From NCBI GenBank assembly GCA_037783415.1, contig JAZGTN010000087.1, positions 558,001 through 622,000 on the forward strand: 64,000 bases of DNA, in the 5' to 3' direction. The first letter of the stretch is position 1. Each line of letters opens with the position of its first letter. Both the position numbers and the translations under genes were made by a program. Under the pieces are notes generated by a model. The model had not been told where the DNA came from, did no database searches, and was given only the letters and a program-made list of their open reading frames with translations. The DNA comes from Leptasterias polaris. Its lineage: Eukaryota; Echinodermata; Asteroidea; Forcipulatida; Asteriidae. This document shows positions 54,049 to 64,000 of this stretch, in pieces.

Positions 54049-55627
54049 CCATAGTGTAACTGAGCCACGCATTGATACCATTTTGTAGGTTGTGGAAGGA
54101 CTTGCAAAAAATGGTTATACAAATAAATGGCAGAGAAAAAATGCAAGTGTTACACACATGTACCATAGTTTGAGCCTCTTTTGCCACAAATTAAATATAT
54201 TTTTAAGTTCCCTGTTAACACAGTGTCAGTACTGTAAAATTCTATATTTTCGTACATGTAATATTTTACAAAAACTAATAAAATGCTCACTGAAACTTAA
54301 AAGACATTGTTGCAAATGACCTTTTCCATTGGGCCACCTTTTACGAGGATGCAGAAGTGATGTCTTGATATCAGTGTTAACTTTAAACTGCTCATGCGTT
54401 TAACCAAAAGACCTAATTATAACTTCTCTTCTTGTATAGCATAAAATGTTTGCTTAAATCCAGAACATTTAAAAGGGCTGTTCATCATATTCATTGGGGT
54501 TCAAAGATTAATCAACTAGTCATTTTTATTCCCCGCCGATGAAGCATATAGTGTTCGCCTTGTTCAACGCTACATGCGAAGTGTGGACCAGAGAACAAAA
54601 GAGGTCCATATAATGTAGGGACTTGAAACACTATGTGGACAAGGACTTGGCATATCAACTCCAAACCTGGTGTTGTGATTGGTCTTGGAACCCCCAGAAG
54701 CCTGTTGATTTTGGACAATGTTGGGGGTCTTGACCTCGGTCTCAAGACTTATTTTTCATGTCTCGGCAATTTTGAGGTCTCGGGCACAGGTCTTGAATAG
54801 TCTCGATCCGAAACCTTGCCGAGACAAATTAAAAACTCCTGAATTTTTGAGTTTATGGTTTATTGCCTGTATGACCAGGCAATTCATCACCAGCAGCATG
54901 AACTGTGCATGTCTTTTATATTTGTTAAGTATGGTGTGTGCTTTCATTGAGTGGCAGCATAGGTATGACCAACAGGCAAGTTGTATGAGACCATGTAACA
55001 TCCCATGTTTACAAAAGAGCCTCAGAGCCTGCAATCTTACTGTCTGATTTTGATCATCTTTTTGTATGAAGAAAGGGGGCACATCTCAAAACTTGTTCAG
55101 CTGTTATTTTTATAACTCATTAATTGATGTGGAAGTTGTGACACAAAATGTAAATGTAGACCATATAACCTTTGTTTACAAAAAGAATGACCTTGTACAT
55201 TCCAGGACACTACACTTGGCATATGGGAAAGTCTACATTTTTGTCATAATTTCCACATAATTTCAAAAGTTATAAAGTAACAGCTGGAGATGTCAATTAA
55301 TTTGCTTTTAACTCCATGTAACTTGATCACTGGACCAGTTCAGCCTTGATCAGATTTGTGAGTTGTGTTCACACAGGCAACTTTACTTAATATGAACTTA
55401 GGACTAATAATATATCCCCCAATATAATTGAGCAAACAGAACTATCAGCTTGCAGTAACTCTGGAAAACTTTCCACATATATGGGGCTCAAGATGATGTA
55501 TTGCATTAAAAAGTGAAATGGATATTTGCCATGTTGGGGCCCTCTTGGAGTTGTCTTTTCAGTCTGTATTGAGGGGTTCAAACTATGTCAATGTCTTAAT
55601 GGCCCCAGAAAAGCCCTCCTTGCTGTA
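54049..55627. other. No gene seen
   Basis: Between the satellite and a SINE. Contains repeated GGTCTCGG/GGTCTTG phrases near 54720-54810. Frames up to 109 codons lack domains. Confidence 0.5.
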
Positions 55628-55985
55628 AATGCTTGTGGCGCGGTCTAGGCCACCGGACCTAAGCTCTGGTGTAGTCAGCAGCAGAGTGTGGGTTCGATAC
55701 CCGGTCATGACACTTGTGCCCCTGAGCAAGGCACTTAACCATAATTGCTTCGAAAAAGTTGGGAAGGTAGTGCATTCTGCTCTACCAGCCAGGCTCCTAG
55801 TGGATGATGCCCATGCCTACATCCTTACGAACTGTGAAGGGGGTGAGTAGGAGGCAACGTGCCCCTGGTTTCAATTGATTTGGGTCGATAGCCCAAATCA
55901 GTTATGTGTAGCCCTCACCTTGAAGTGGCCGTCCGTGGCCTTGTGAGTAAGGCGATATCTCATTAAAAAAATAAATAAATAAAAT
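55628..55985 (+). mobile_element. tRNA-derived SINE
   Basis: Head resembles tRNA-Leu with pol III A-box (GGCGCGGTCTAGG) and B-box GGTTCGATACC (55691-55701), then CCCCTGAGCAAGGCACTTAA, a motif common in SINE bodies. The 3' end is an (AAATA)n tail. Confidence 0.75.
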
Positions 55986-56837
55986 AAAATTGTTATAAAA
56001 CTTAGACTTGGTTCAGAGAGAGAAAGACTGAAATACACTAATAAAAGCCCAACACTTTAATCACACAAACTTTTAATCACAACAAATCTCCTCCCTCACT
56101 TCCAATTATAGACAGAGTACGCAAATTGACGTAACCTTGAATAAGTGGGTGGCAAACCCAGATCACAATCCTTTGTTTTGCGAAAGTGGGGGTCACATAT
56201 TTATCATCTTTATCAGACTACTATTGAAAAATGAAATTATGGGCATGAATTTGGCGTGTAATTTGGAAATGGTAGGATTGAATGCCTTTTTAATCCTTGC
56301 ACATAGCCCACTTAAAGTAAAATGTGGTAAGGAAGCACCATGTCTTTACATGCATTAGTATCTGATCGGTACACATCTGGTTTCATACATATTCATTAAA
56401 AAAATAATGGGTACAAAAAGTACAACTACAATGCTGCATTTCTCAAATTCAAGTGTAGTTCTATTTTTACACATGTATGGCAATCCCTTGAAAAGAGAAA
56501 ACAAAACTTGACTACCGGAACGGGGAACAAATTGGCACGTTGGTTTCAAATGCTTATGCTATTGTTGAAAATTTTATTTAAAACAATTACATGTGAGATA
56601 TCATAAATAGAGTATTTTGGGGAGAAAGAAAAAACATGCGAATGGCATAATTATTTTGATGAAAAAGATTCATCCTGCCGCTGGACAAAAAACACACACA
56701 TTTGCGACTGTTTTCCTGTTCTTCTTCCCCCTCCCCCGTGTGCCACTGGTCAACAGCCCTGTACATGGACGGAATCTTAAGTGTCATTGCCACTGGTTCT
56801 CTTCGGTAAATGCTCTAATAGACTGAACATGTGACCA

Positions 56838-56843
56838 TTTATT
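56838..56843 (-). promoter_or_regulatory. Candidate polyadenylation signal of XPNPEP3
   Basis: AATAAA on the minus strand about 50 bp after the XPNPEP3 stop, which would give a very short 3' UTR. Confidence 0.45.
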
Positions 56844-56894
56844 TGATTTACATAAGTTTTAGTACTTCAAATGATACCAGTACATGTGCTTGTA

Positions 56895-57055
56895 CTACCC
56901 TCTCATCAGCTCTTCAATGTCACTGATCTCCTTGGGACAATCTTGGGAGAGAACTTGTGGTCCAGCAGCTGTGATAAGTACATCATCTTCAATACGAATC
57001 CCAATACCACGAAATTTGGCTGGAGCACTGGTGTCAGACTCAGGAATATAAAGAC
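56895..57055 (-). CDS. XPNPEP3: XPNPEP3 coding exon 4 (terminal)
   Basis: Encodes the end of Gly500 through Gly552 and [26 protein letters not shown] (Glu522 ligand), and the family C-terminus [15 protein letters not shown]. Acceptor GTCAAG. Confidence 0.93.
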
Positions 57056-60000
57056 CTTGACAAACAAATCACATTTATCATAAATACAAACAACTTTGCT
57101 AGTCAAGTAGTCCCACAGTGTAAACTCCCATTGACCCATTCTGATATTTCAACAGAACATTTTGTAGGCGAGTGACAAAATGTTAAAACATATATAACAA
57201 AACAGCTGTCAGTGCATCAACTTTCTGAATCCTTCATTAAGGCAATGAGGATAAAGATGGATTTGGGACAGTAAGGGTTAATCATATTAATGATGAGGTA
57301 ATGAAGTACAAGTTGAAGTACTATATGCACAACTCGGCTGTCAAATTTTTTATTCATATAATGGTATTACCACAAATCTTACGTCAAAGCCGATCCCACT
57401 AAGCATAGGTTTTAGTCTTACCTCAAGCATATGACATGGTTATTGTCCATCAACTATCAAGTGTTTGCTGCTAGTGCTTTTCAACTTTTAAGAGAACAAA
57501 AAACCTGGTAAAAAGTCATTCAATATTATGATTGATGTTAAAACTCACCTGGTTCTATTGTAACCACCATACCTGGCTGAAGTTGACTATTTCGAGAAAC
57601 GCATCCAGTATCATGTGTATCCATTCCCAAGTAGTGGCCAACATGATGAGGGCAGTACTGCTTGGTTATCTGAATACAAACACAACGAGCAATCAACCAT
57701 CAATTAAACACCAGACTCTACACAACTCTAGGGGAGTGCATTCACAAGACTTATTTTGCAAAGCAACTGGGAGTAATTACATTAGCGAGTGTATAAACTA
57801 TGTAAGTCACATGGGTATCGAAAATGATAAAACAACTAAAACAAAGACTTTATTTTTATATAAATTCAAATCCTCTTTTTAAAGTCCATTTAAAGGGAGG
57901 GTATCTCCTACTTAAAGGGAAGGTATCTTTGAAATTACTCAACAAATTAATGACCATAAAAACCTACTCGGTAAGAAGCAGTGCAGCTGTTGATAGTAAA
58001 ACATTTTGAGCAACAATTCTCTTCTAAGGAATGCGGTTTTCAATCTGAGAACCGTTTCTGCATGAACCGTTTCTCAGATTGTGTATTTTAACTTTCGGAT
58101 TATTCTTCCTGCTTGGACATGGGAAGTTATTTAACACCAGTGTTTATGTCGAGTCCAAAGGGTTGGACTGTCTTGAGTTGGTGAATCCAGTGTGATTCTC
58201 TGAGCTTGCGGTGTGTGTCATCACCATTGCAAGCCTCAATCACCAGAAGTTCAATATCTTTGACGCTGTGATTAGGGCTGTTGAAGTAGATGGAGACGGG
58301 GTACGGTTTCTTGGTCTTTATGGAAGAGACATGGTTCGCAAAGCGAAGACTTAGCTTGGTCTTAGTCTCTCTCACATATTGTAGTCCACTTCTCTTACGG
58401 GGGATATAACATAGACTTCATTGGGTGTGTCACATTGGGAGTTGGTCTTGATATTGTAAGAAGAGCCAGTGCTACGACTCTTCACTTTAACTTGTGCGGG
58501 TTCGGTGTAGAGACACGTTCTACAATTAGAGCGGGTACATTTGTGACAACCCTGTATTATGTTGAGGGTGGTGTTTGGCCTGTACCTTGGGGGAGTTTGG
58601 CCCTGACTAGGATGTCTCCTAGGGTTTTAGGGCGGCGGAATGCAACCATGGGGCGCTCAGGGATTGCTGAGCATAACTTGTATGAGGAGTGAAGAATAGT
58701 CATATTGTCATTGAGGATTGAAGAAAGTTTAGGTAGTTTAGGGTGGAAGGTGGTGACCAGGGCAACTCTCTTGGTCGGGACTTTTCTGGTTCCCCTGTTG
58801 GTCCACAGAGTATGGCGAGGTACATGTAACATGTATGCCGAGGGCTCTGTTGATGGCAAGTTGGACCCTGCGTTCGCTGAGGCCCCTAGAAACAAGGCGT
58901 TTCCTTAGGTTTGATGAGCGCCTTTTGTACAAGGTTTCTGTGGAGCAGATACACCATCTACGTAAGGCCCGACTGTAAGCAATTGCCTTCTTACAGTGGC
59001 AACTGTTGGAGAGAGGATACTGGTGGGTGTCAGTGGGTTTGCTGTATACATCCATAATAAATAATAACAACATCCATAATAAATAATAACAACATTTATA
59101 ATGCGCACATATCCACCCCAAGGGATGCTCAAGGCGCCTAACAAGGTATATTATTACCCCTGGTCACTGGGCCATTTATTTCATTCCTTAAACCATCTCA
59201 GCTCCCTTGGGAGTATACAGCCTGTGCTGCAATATATGCGCTACTAGGCTAAATCAATCACAAGAACCATCTCTGCCCTCACAGATACCCATTTTACCCC
59301 TGGGTGGAGAGAAGCAATTATAGTTAAGTGTCTTGCTCAGGGACACAAGTGTCACGACCGGGACTCGAACCCACACTCTGCTGAACAGAAACACCAGAGC
59401 TTGAGTTCGGTGCTCTTAACCGCTCGGCCACGACACGCCACAATATAATGCCATTACGGGATAATAATGCCATTAAGGGATTTAGTTATGGTTACATACA
59501 TCTAGAAAGTTCATAGTTGTGAGCGAGTACATATATATTTTTGTACCTGTTCCTTTAGGGGCTTCGTAGATTTGGAACTTAAAGGAATAGTAAGAAATAT
59601 TGGTGCCTTTTCTCTTGTTTTCTCTTGTTTTTTGTTTATTAAATTTTTTGTAAGAACTGTCAAATATAAGAATGTTGATTGCTTAAATTAATATAATAAA
59701 AAATAAAAAAATAAAAAAGTTTTGTCTTTAGAAGATCTGATTCCCACCTGCCCTGTTGATACAAAGTGAAAAGCTCTTTGTGATGGGTAACCAGTGAAGT
59801 CACATCTACAGATCCAGCAATTGGTTGCAAAGATGAGTCAAGCAGCACAGTTTTGGAGTTTTTAAAGTCTATGTTTTAAACATTTTCAATTTTTGTATAA
59901 AACAAATAATTTGTTAAAACTATCTTTGGAACAACCTTGGAATTATGGAAGCGGCATTCAGTCAGTTTCCCTTGTGGTTTATTATTTGATATCCAAGATA

Positions 60001-63000
60001 AAAAGATGCATCCCCTTAAGGTGATCCCCTGGCTGCCGCTTCCCAGGTTGTATCGTATACTTGGGTGTGATCCCTGGCTACACGGCAGTTTACGGTTGAA
60101 TGGCTTCTGACTGGCACCCCCCCGAACAAAGATATTGACAAAATAGGGAGCCAACATAGGGCTAGATAGCTCAGTTGGTAGAGCGCCGGCACGCTAATCC
60201 AGAGGTCATTGGTTCAAATCCTGCTCTAGTAAATTATTATGTGTTTAACCCAAAAATCATTTAAAATTTACCCAGTCAGTTTCCCTTGTGGTTTATTTAT
60301 TTAAAATCTAAATATCACCAATCAAAACAAAAATTGTTTTTGCAAAAGCAAGGGGCCATTTTGGATTGCAATTCTTGTGAAGGGTGTGTTTTGAGATGAC
60401 AAGGTGGACAGTTGCCATGACTGGTACTGTGTTAGTGACAAGTCACAATGTAAACTTATCAACACAAATAAAAGACAAGTTTAAATTGGAAATGTTTCTG
60501 ATAATGTACATGTCAGAATGTCCTGTACCTTACAAAGCTGCCATTCCTCCAGGCCAGAATGGACTATTCCCATCTGTTGTAGGTGACGACCAAGACCAAC
60601 CAACATATAGTAATACACTTGGTCTAATGTTCCACCAACTTTGCACATTTCAATGCAGTTCTTCTGGATATCTAGGATAGCTCGGTAGACCTCAGCCTGT
60701 GGTTGAGTAAACCGACCATTAATTGGCCAAGTTCTGGTAATGTCACTGGCATAACCATGATACTCACACCCTGCATCCATCAAGACTAACTCATTGTCTA
60801 AGACCACTTGGTTATTGTTAATGTAATGAAGAGTGTTTGCTCTGTTCCCTCCAGCTATTACAGGAGGATAAGCAAGGAATTCAGCTCCTTTAACACGACA
60901 GCTGTGATCTAGTTTGGCATATAGAATAGATTCATTCACTCCAGGATGCGAGAACTTGATGACTTCTTTAATGGAGTTAGCAGCAATGGAGGCAGATGCT
61001 TTCATCAACTTTTCCTCTGCTGGTGATTTGATGACTCTTTGTAAATCTAGAGTGTTTTCAAGGATATTAACCGAGTGTCCTCTTGTGCGACACGGTTGTA
61101 TGAAGTGAGTGTATACTTCTTCATGTAATTTTCGATTGCACGGCTTAAAAATGTCGTACCAAACAGCTAACTCATCCTTCTTTGCCAAGCAATGCAATTT
61201 TTCATTTAGATCTCCAATTGGTTTACTTTCATGTATACCAAGAAACTGTAACGCTCCTTCAGTACCAGCCCTCGGACCATCCCATAACTCTTTTTCGGGG
61301 TCCCTTTGTTGCACAAATAAAGTAGCCTTGTGCTCAGGTAAAGCTTTTCCTGGCACTGTCTCCAAAATCAGAGCACTATCTGGCTCTTGGAAACCAGTTA
61401 GATACAAAAAGTTTGTATTTTGTCGAAATGGGTATGGTATTCCATCAGTCATGTACTTTTTATCAGCTGCTAACACAACCACTGCATGGTTGGAAGAAGT
61501 TGCATTAGAAGAGCTTCCAACAGCAGACATAATACGAGTACGTCTACTCAAGTATTCTTGAAGAGTAATTCCTGGAGTTAATTCATCTCTGTTCAGCAGG
61601 TGTGGATGAGTGAAGGAGGTTGGTTGGCCAAGGTATCTCTTGGGAAATAAGTTGTCTTGCTGACTGAGGTGACCTGCATGATATAGCCAAAACATAAATA
61701 AACTGAGAAAACACAGAAATAAGTTTTAGCCAGGGCTATCCAAAATCAATCGAACTACATTGTTCAACCCAAGCCTACCAAATGGTATATTTACTGCTGC
61801 TGTGATCGTGTTACCAAAAGTCCCATATTAAAGTATTAAAAAAATGCACAAATTTTGTCTGCTGTATTCAGATTTGTCAATTTTCTGTGACTGCACTTGT
61901 CCAAATGTCAGTTTTATTTAACCCTACAATAATAATAATAATGGACACTTGTATAGTACTGGTATCTGACAGTTTGCATGCTCATATGAGCACATGAACA
62001 TTATTACCCAAATTATTGGGCTATTTATTTCATTCCTCAAACCATCTCAGCTCCCTAGGGAGTATATATAGCCTGTTTTGCCAAGTACATGTATGTAGCG
62101 CATCAAGCTAAATCAATCACAATAACCATCTCTGCCCTCACAGGTATCAATTTTCTCCTGGGTGAAAATAAGCAATAAGCAATTATGTATCAGTCAAGCC
62201 TCTTGCTGAAAGACACCAGTGTCATGACCGAGATTTGAACTCACACAGTGATGACCTAACAACCAAAACTTGAATCCTATTTTACCAACAATTGAGTCTA
62301 GGACACTAGAGCACTATCACTAACTGGGCCATGACAGGCCCTACAAAAGCTGTCAAGTTTTAAAAAGCATGACTTGATCTATGGTTACAGTAAAATCATT
62401 AGATAAATTGCGAATGTTTTGAAGCTCAAGTTGAAGCGATTATCTTAGTTTGTTATATTTAATATGTTTCCTAATTATAGTTTATGCCGTTCCACAAACT
62501 ATACAAACCGATAAAGTTTGAAAATATATTAGCTGTCGCAACTGCTTACCAACCTTCTTAATCTTAGGCATTTAGCCTTAGAAAAAGACTCTGCTAGGGT
62601 TGAAACATCAGGCCATTAACTATTTTTTGCAGAATAGAGTTGGGATAACCTTAATTTCTCTTTTTGAGTAAGGGACTGTTACAACACATGTACTATAATT
62701 TGGTTTTTACCCTTACACAGATGTGTGTTAAAGGCACTGAACACGTTTGGTAATTGTCAAAGACCAGTATTGTCACTCGGTGTATCCCAACATATGCATA
62801 AAATAGCAAACCTGTGAAAATTTGGGCTGAATTAGTCATCGAAGTTGTAAGAAAATAATGAAAGAAAATACACCCGTGTTGCACAATTTGTGTGCTTTCA
62901 GATGCCAATAAAAGACTTCATGCATGAACTTATGAAGTCTTTTATTATTTTAGTGAGAAATTACCTCTTTCTCAAAAACTACGTTACTTCAGAGGGAGTC

Positions 63001-63808
63001 GTTTCTCGCAATGTTTTATACTATCAACAGCTCTCCTTTGCTCGTTTGCCAAGTAAGTTTTTTATGCTAAATTATTTTGGGGAATTACCAAACGTGTTCA
63101 GTGCCTTTAAGCACTGGATACTCAGTACTTACCAGAGTTCTGTGAAATTGTGTAGTTTGAGTGTAATTTTATGACAGAACACATGTGTGCACTACTTTGT
63201 GGAACCAAATTTTTGACTCCACAAAATGGTGGACCCTAATCTAATATTTAAACTAATATTAGTTTAGTTTACTCAGGGTCCTTTCTGTAGAGTCTATGGT
63301 TTAATTAAGTAATTAGTAAGTATGATGATCATAAGTATGACGTCAAAACCTGCCAGGTATACTGGGCCATCATTCAAGTAGTTGCGATAATCGTAACCCT
63401 CCTCCCGATCGGTCTGCGACCTTCGGGAGGATGGAGGGTTACGATTATCGCAACTATCATTCAAGGCAAACAGATATGACATACACTGTATGTATAAATA
63501 ACTAGACAAGTGACATATGAGAATATGCATGGAGGAAAGAACTATTTGAATTGTAATTTAATTAATAGGCCTATACCATAACTAAAATCGGTGCTGAATT
63601 GTCTACCATGGCCAAAAGTAATGGCATGATGATGATGACGATGATGGTTAACGTTAATGCTTTTCATCAGGTCAGCCTTGTTGTTAGAGCTTGTTGAGGA
63701 ACTCGTCGTTGTTGATCTCATATTAGCAATGCCAGAGAGCACCGACAATCCATGTCTCGAGTTTAACCTTGTTGGTATTACCAGAGAGGTCCATGATTTG
63801 GCCACCAT
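56895..63808 (-). CDS. XPNPEP3: Mitochondrial Xaa-Pro aminopeptidase 3, whole gene, 4 coding exons
   Basis: M24B metallopeptidase that removes N-terminal residues preceding proline; the family acts mainly in mitochondria and trims presequence intermediates. Minus-strand exons in coding order: 63808-63577, 61673-60529, 57669-57549, 57055-56895; 1659 nt, 552 residues plus TAG, every junction in frame. Human is 507 residues. Exon 1 gives a basic presequence; exon 2 the aminopeptidase P N-domain ([35 protein letters not shown]) and half the catalytic fold; exons 3-4 finish it. Metal ligands seen: Asp377, Asp388, His471 (HHVGHYLG), Glu498 (TIEPG), Glu522 (IRIEDD). It converges on PPAT, 10.7 kb away. 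Exon 1 is the least certain part, being supported by phase, composition and start context rather than by conserved sequence. Confidence 0.93.
57549..57669 (-). CDS. XPNPEP3: XPNPEP3 coding exon 3
   Basis: Encodes residues 460-499: [17 protein letters not shown] and [10 protein letters not shown]. It contains metal ligands His471 and Glu498. Acceptor TATTCAG, donor G|GTGAGT. Confidence 0.93.
58127..59045 (-). pseudogene. Second Penelope-like element, 5'-truncated and decayed
   Basis: Read on the minus strand it gives the post-RT linker ([43 protein letters not shown]), then [17 protein letters not shown], then a GIY-YIG C-terminal half ([49 protein letters not shown]). Frames change between the parts and the polymerase core is missing. 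It lies in XPNPEP3 intron 2, in the same direction as the gene, and a SINE abuts its truncated end. Confidence 0.85.
59047..59439 (-). mobile_element. tRNA-Leu-derived SINE, nearly full length
   Basis: Minus-strand head GTGTCGTGGCCGAGCGGTTA has A-box, CTCAAGC anticodon-like loop (CAA), B-box GGTTCGAGTCC (complement 59361-59371) and a closable acceptor stem. It is followed by SINE-type CCCTGAGCAAGACACTTAAC. The tail GTGCGCATTATAAATGTTG-TTATTATT resembles the LINE 3' end at 38.7 kb. It abuts the truncated Penelope-like copy. Confidence 0.8.
59959..60297 (+). mobile_element. Insertion with a tRNA-like core between 25-bp direct repeats
   Basis: Exact 25-bp direct repeats beginning CAGTCAGTTTCCCTTGTGG at 59959-59983 and 60273-60297. 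Between them 60159-60231 looks like a tRNA: D-arm AGCTCAGTTGGTAGAGC, B-box GGTTCAAATCC (60211-60221). The anticodon and T stems pair poorly. Either a SINE-type insertion with target duplication or a tRNA pseudogene. XPNPEP3 intron 2. Confidence 0.55.
60529..61673 (-). CDS. XPNPEP3: XPNPEP3 coding exon 2
   Basis: A 1145-nt exon encoding residues 78-459. The open frame extends upstream through an acceptor (ATGCAG) to an in-frame ATG at 61695, so the apparent start of the long ORF is intronic. It contains the whole N-terminal domain and [18 protein letters not shown], then [19 protein letters not shown] with metal ligands Asp377 and Asp388. The donor is AAG|GTACAG after QLCK. Confidence 0.95.
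61926..62345 (-). mobile_element. tRNA-derived SINE, diverged copy
   Basis: Colinear with 59047-59439 (AAACCATCTCAGCTCCCT, CTAAATCAATCACAA, ACCATCTCTGCCCTCACAG) but the head is damaged. The tail is (ATT)n. XPNPEP3 intron 1. Confidence 0.7.
62565..62635 (+). mobile_element. Solo Penelope-like terminal motif
   Basis: GACTCTGCTAGGGTTGAAAC (62588-62607) and flanks match 38330-38390. No coding part nearby; the second Penelope-like remnant is 3.5 kb away. Confidence 0.45.
62728..63110. mobile_element. TTAA-flanked fold-back MITE, 383 bp
   Basis: Ends TTAAAGGCACTGAACACGTT and its complement, continuing as GGTAATT inverted repeats. A central hairpin AAAAGACTTCAT/ATGAAGTCTTTT lies near 62911-62945. 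I recall this family as very common in echinoderm genomes. XPNPEP3 intron 1. Confidence 0.8.
63379..63455. mobile_element. Tiny hairpin MITE with 10-bp target duplication
   Basis: About 77 bp folding into a nearly perfect hairpin (AGTTGCGATAATCGTAACCC and its complement), flanked by ATCATTCAAG at 63369-63378 and 63456-63465. A 9-10-bp duplication suggests a Mutator-like transposase source. A related copy is at 7746-7803. XPNPEP3 intron 1, about 120 bp from exon 1. Confidence 0.75.
63577..63808 (-). CDS. XPNPEP3: XPNPEP3 coding exon 1 (presequence)
   Basis: Seventy-seven codons plus one base. The first 44 residues have several Arg/Lys, many Ser/Thr and no acidic residue, as expected of a mitochondrial targeting peptide. 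A His-rich run follows, then [10 protein letters not shown], where Arg-X-Phe followed by Ser resembles a processing site. Donor G|GTATAG is weak but leaves phase 1, exactly what exon 2 needs (completed Gly78). ATG has A at -3 and G at +4. Confidence 0.7.
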
Positions 63809-63843
63809 TCTGTACTACTTTTTGTTCCAAAGACTTATTTGAA

Positions 63844-64000
63844 TGAGTGTGACGAATCCAGTGTGTGACACTGACATGACACCGCCCGGCGGTCGGAGAT
63901 CCACACACACACACGTCACACAGACACTAGCAAGCTGAGGGAGGTTTATTCAAAAGAGGGCGCTGTCCAAAGAAATTTGTACACAGTTTTCGCCATACCA
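63844..64000 (-). promoter_or_regulatory. XPNPEP3 upstream region (partial)
   Basis: Immediately 5' of the proposed start: a short GC-rich patch (CCGCCCGGCGGTCGG near 63882) and a CA/TG run. The promoter may extend beyond the window. Confidence 0.3.

Noticed and set aside
48455..54187. Five giant open frames (about 1840-1880 codons) on both strands
   Set aside because: They are the 39-bp satellite read in frame; the unit length is a multiple of three and lacks stops, with no start context, splice sites or known domain.
59350..59439. Functional tRNA-Leu(CAA) gene on the minus strand
   Set aside because: Boxes and acceptor stem are present, but it runs straight into a SINE body with related copies at 55.6 and 62 kb, so it is a SINE head.
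60159..60231. Functional tRNA gene
   Set aside because: D-arm and B-box are fine but anticodon and T stems do not pair and position 33 is not T.
60481..60528. XPNPEP3 ORF extension after QLCK
   Set aside because: A GT donor follows AAG, and the family continues in exon 3 ([12 protein letters not shown]); the extra 15 residues are intronic.
61674..61695. ATG at 61695 as the XPNPEP3 start
   Set aside because: The seven codons from it include an acceptor CAG and a phase-compatible upstream exon with presequence features exists; it remains a fallback if RNA data disagree.

Overview
The window is nuclear DNA of a metazoan, most likely a marine deuterostome, and an echinoderm (sea star-like) is my best guess. 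Two conserved housekeeping genes are split by spliceosomal introns. Most of the rest is transposon debris: Penelope-like, DIRS-like, CR1/L2 LINE, tRNA-derived SINE, Harbinger, mariner/Tigger, hAT, piggyBac and Helitron-like elements, plus many fold-back MITEs. The palindrome TACATGTA occurs at least 30 times. The taxon call rests on recollection of repeat families and overall character, not on a search.

Layout. 1-17.9 kb is gene-poor. It holds a decayed transposase-like gene cut by a 1.59-kb DNA transposon (4858-7100), Helitron-like ends, degenerate short tandem repeats, a piggyBac remnant and dispersed repeats. 17991-46151 (+) is a seven-coding-exon gene for amidophosphoribosyltransferase (PPAT), first committed step of de novo purine synthesis. 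All seven exons join in frame to 512 residues and keep the N-terminal nucleophile Cys, the PRPP motif and the four Fe-S cysteines. Its introns carry nearly all the transposons of the middle third. Intron 4 holds two head-to-head mariner-like elements, one of them interrupted by a hAT-type element (itself carrying a broken Penelope-like element) and by a LINE fragment.

46.2-56.8 kb is the convergent intergenic region. It contains a 28-base G run and a 5.5-kb satellite of about 140 visually identical 39-bp units. 56895-63808 (-) is a four-exon gene for mitochondrial Xaa-Pro aminopeptidase 3 (XPNPEP3), 552 residues, with all five metal ligands and a plausible mitochondrial presequence on exon 1. 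Its introns hold a second Penelope-like remnant, tRNA-Leu-derived SINEs and TTAA-flanked or 10-bp-TSD MITEs.

The two genes are functionally unrelated (cytosolic purine synthesis; mitochondrial peptide trimming) and lie tail to tail. I found no convincing new molecular system. The most unusual features are the homogeneous 39-bp satellite, the layered transposon nest with readable target-site duplications, and several repeated-motif families that do not fit a simple class.
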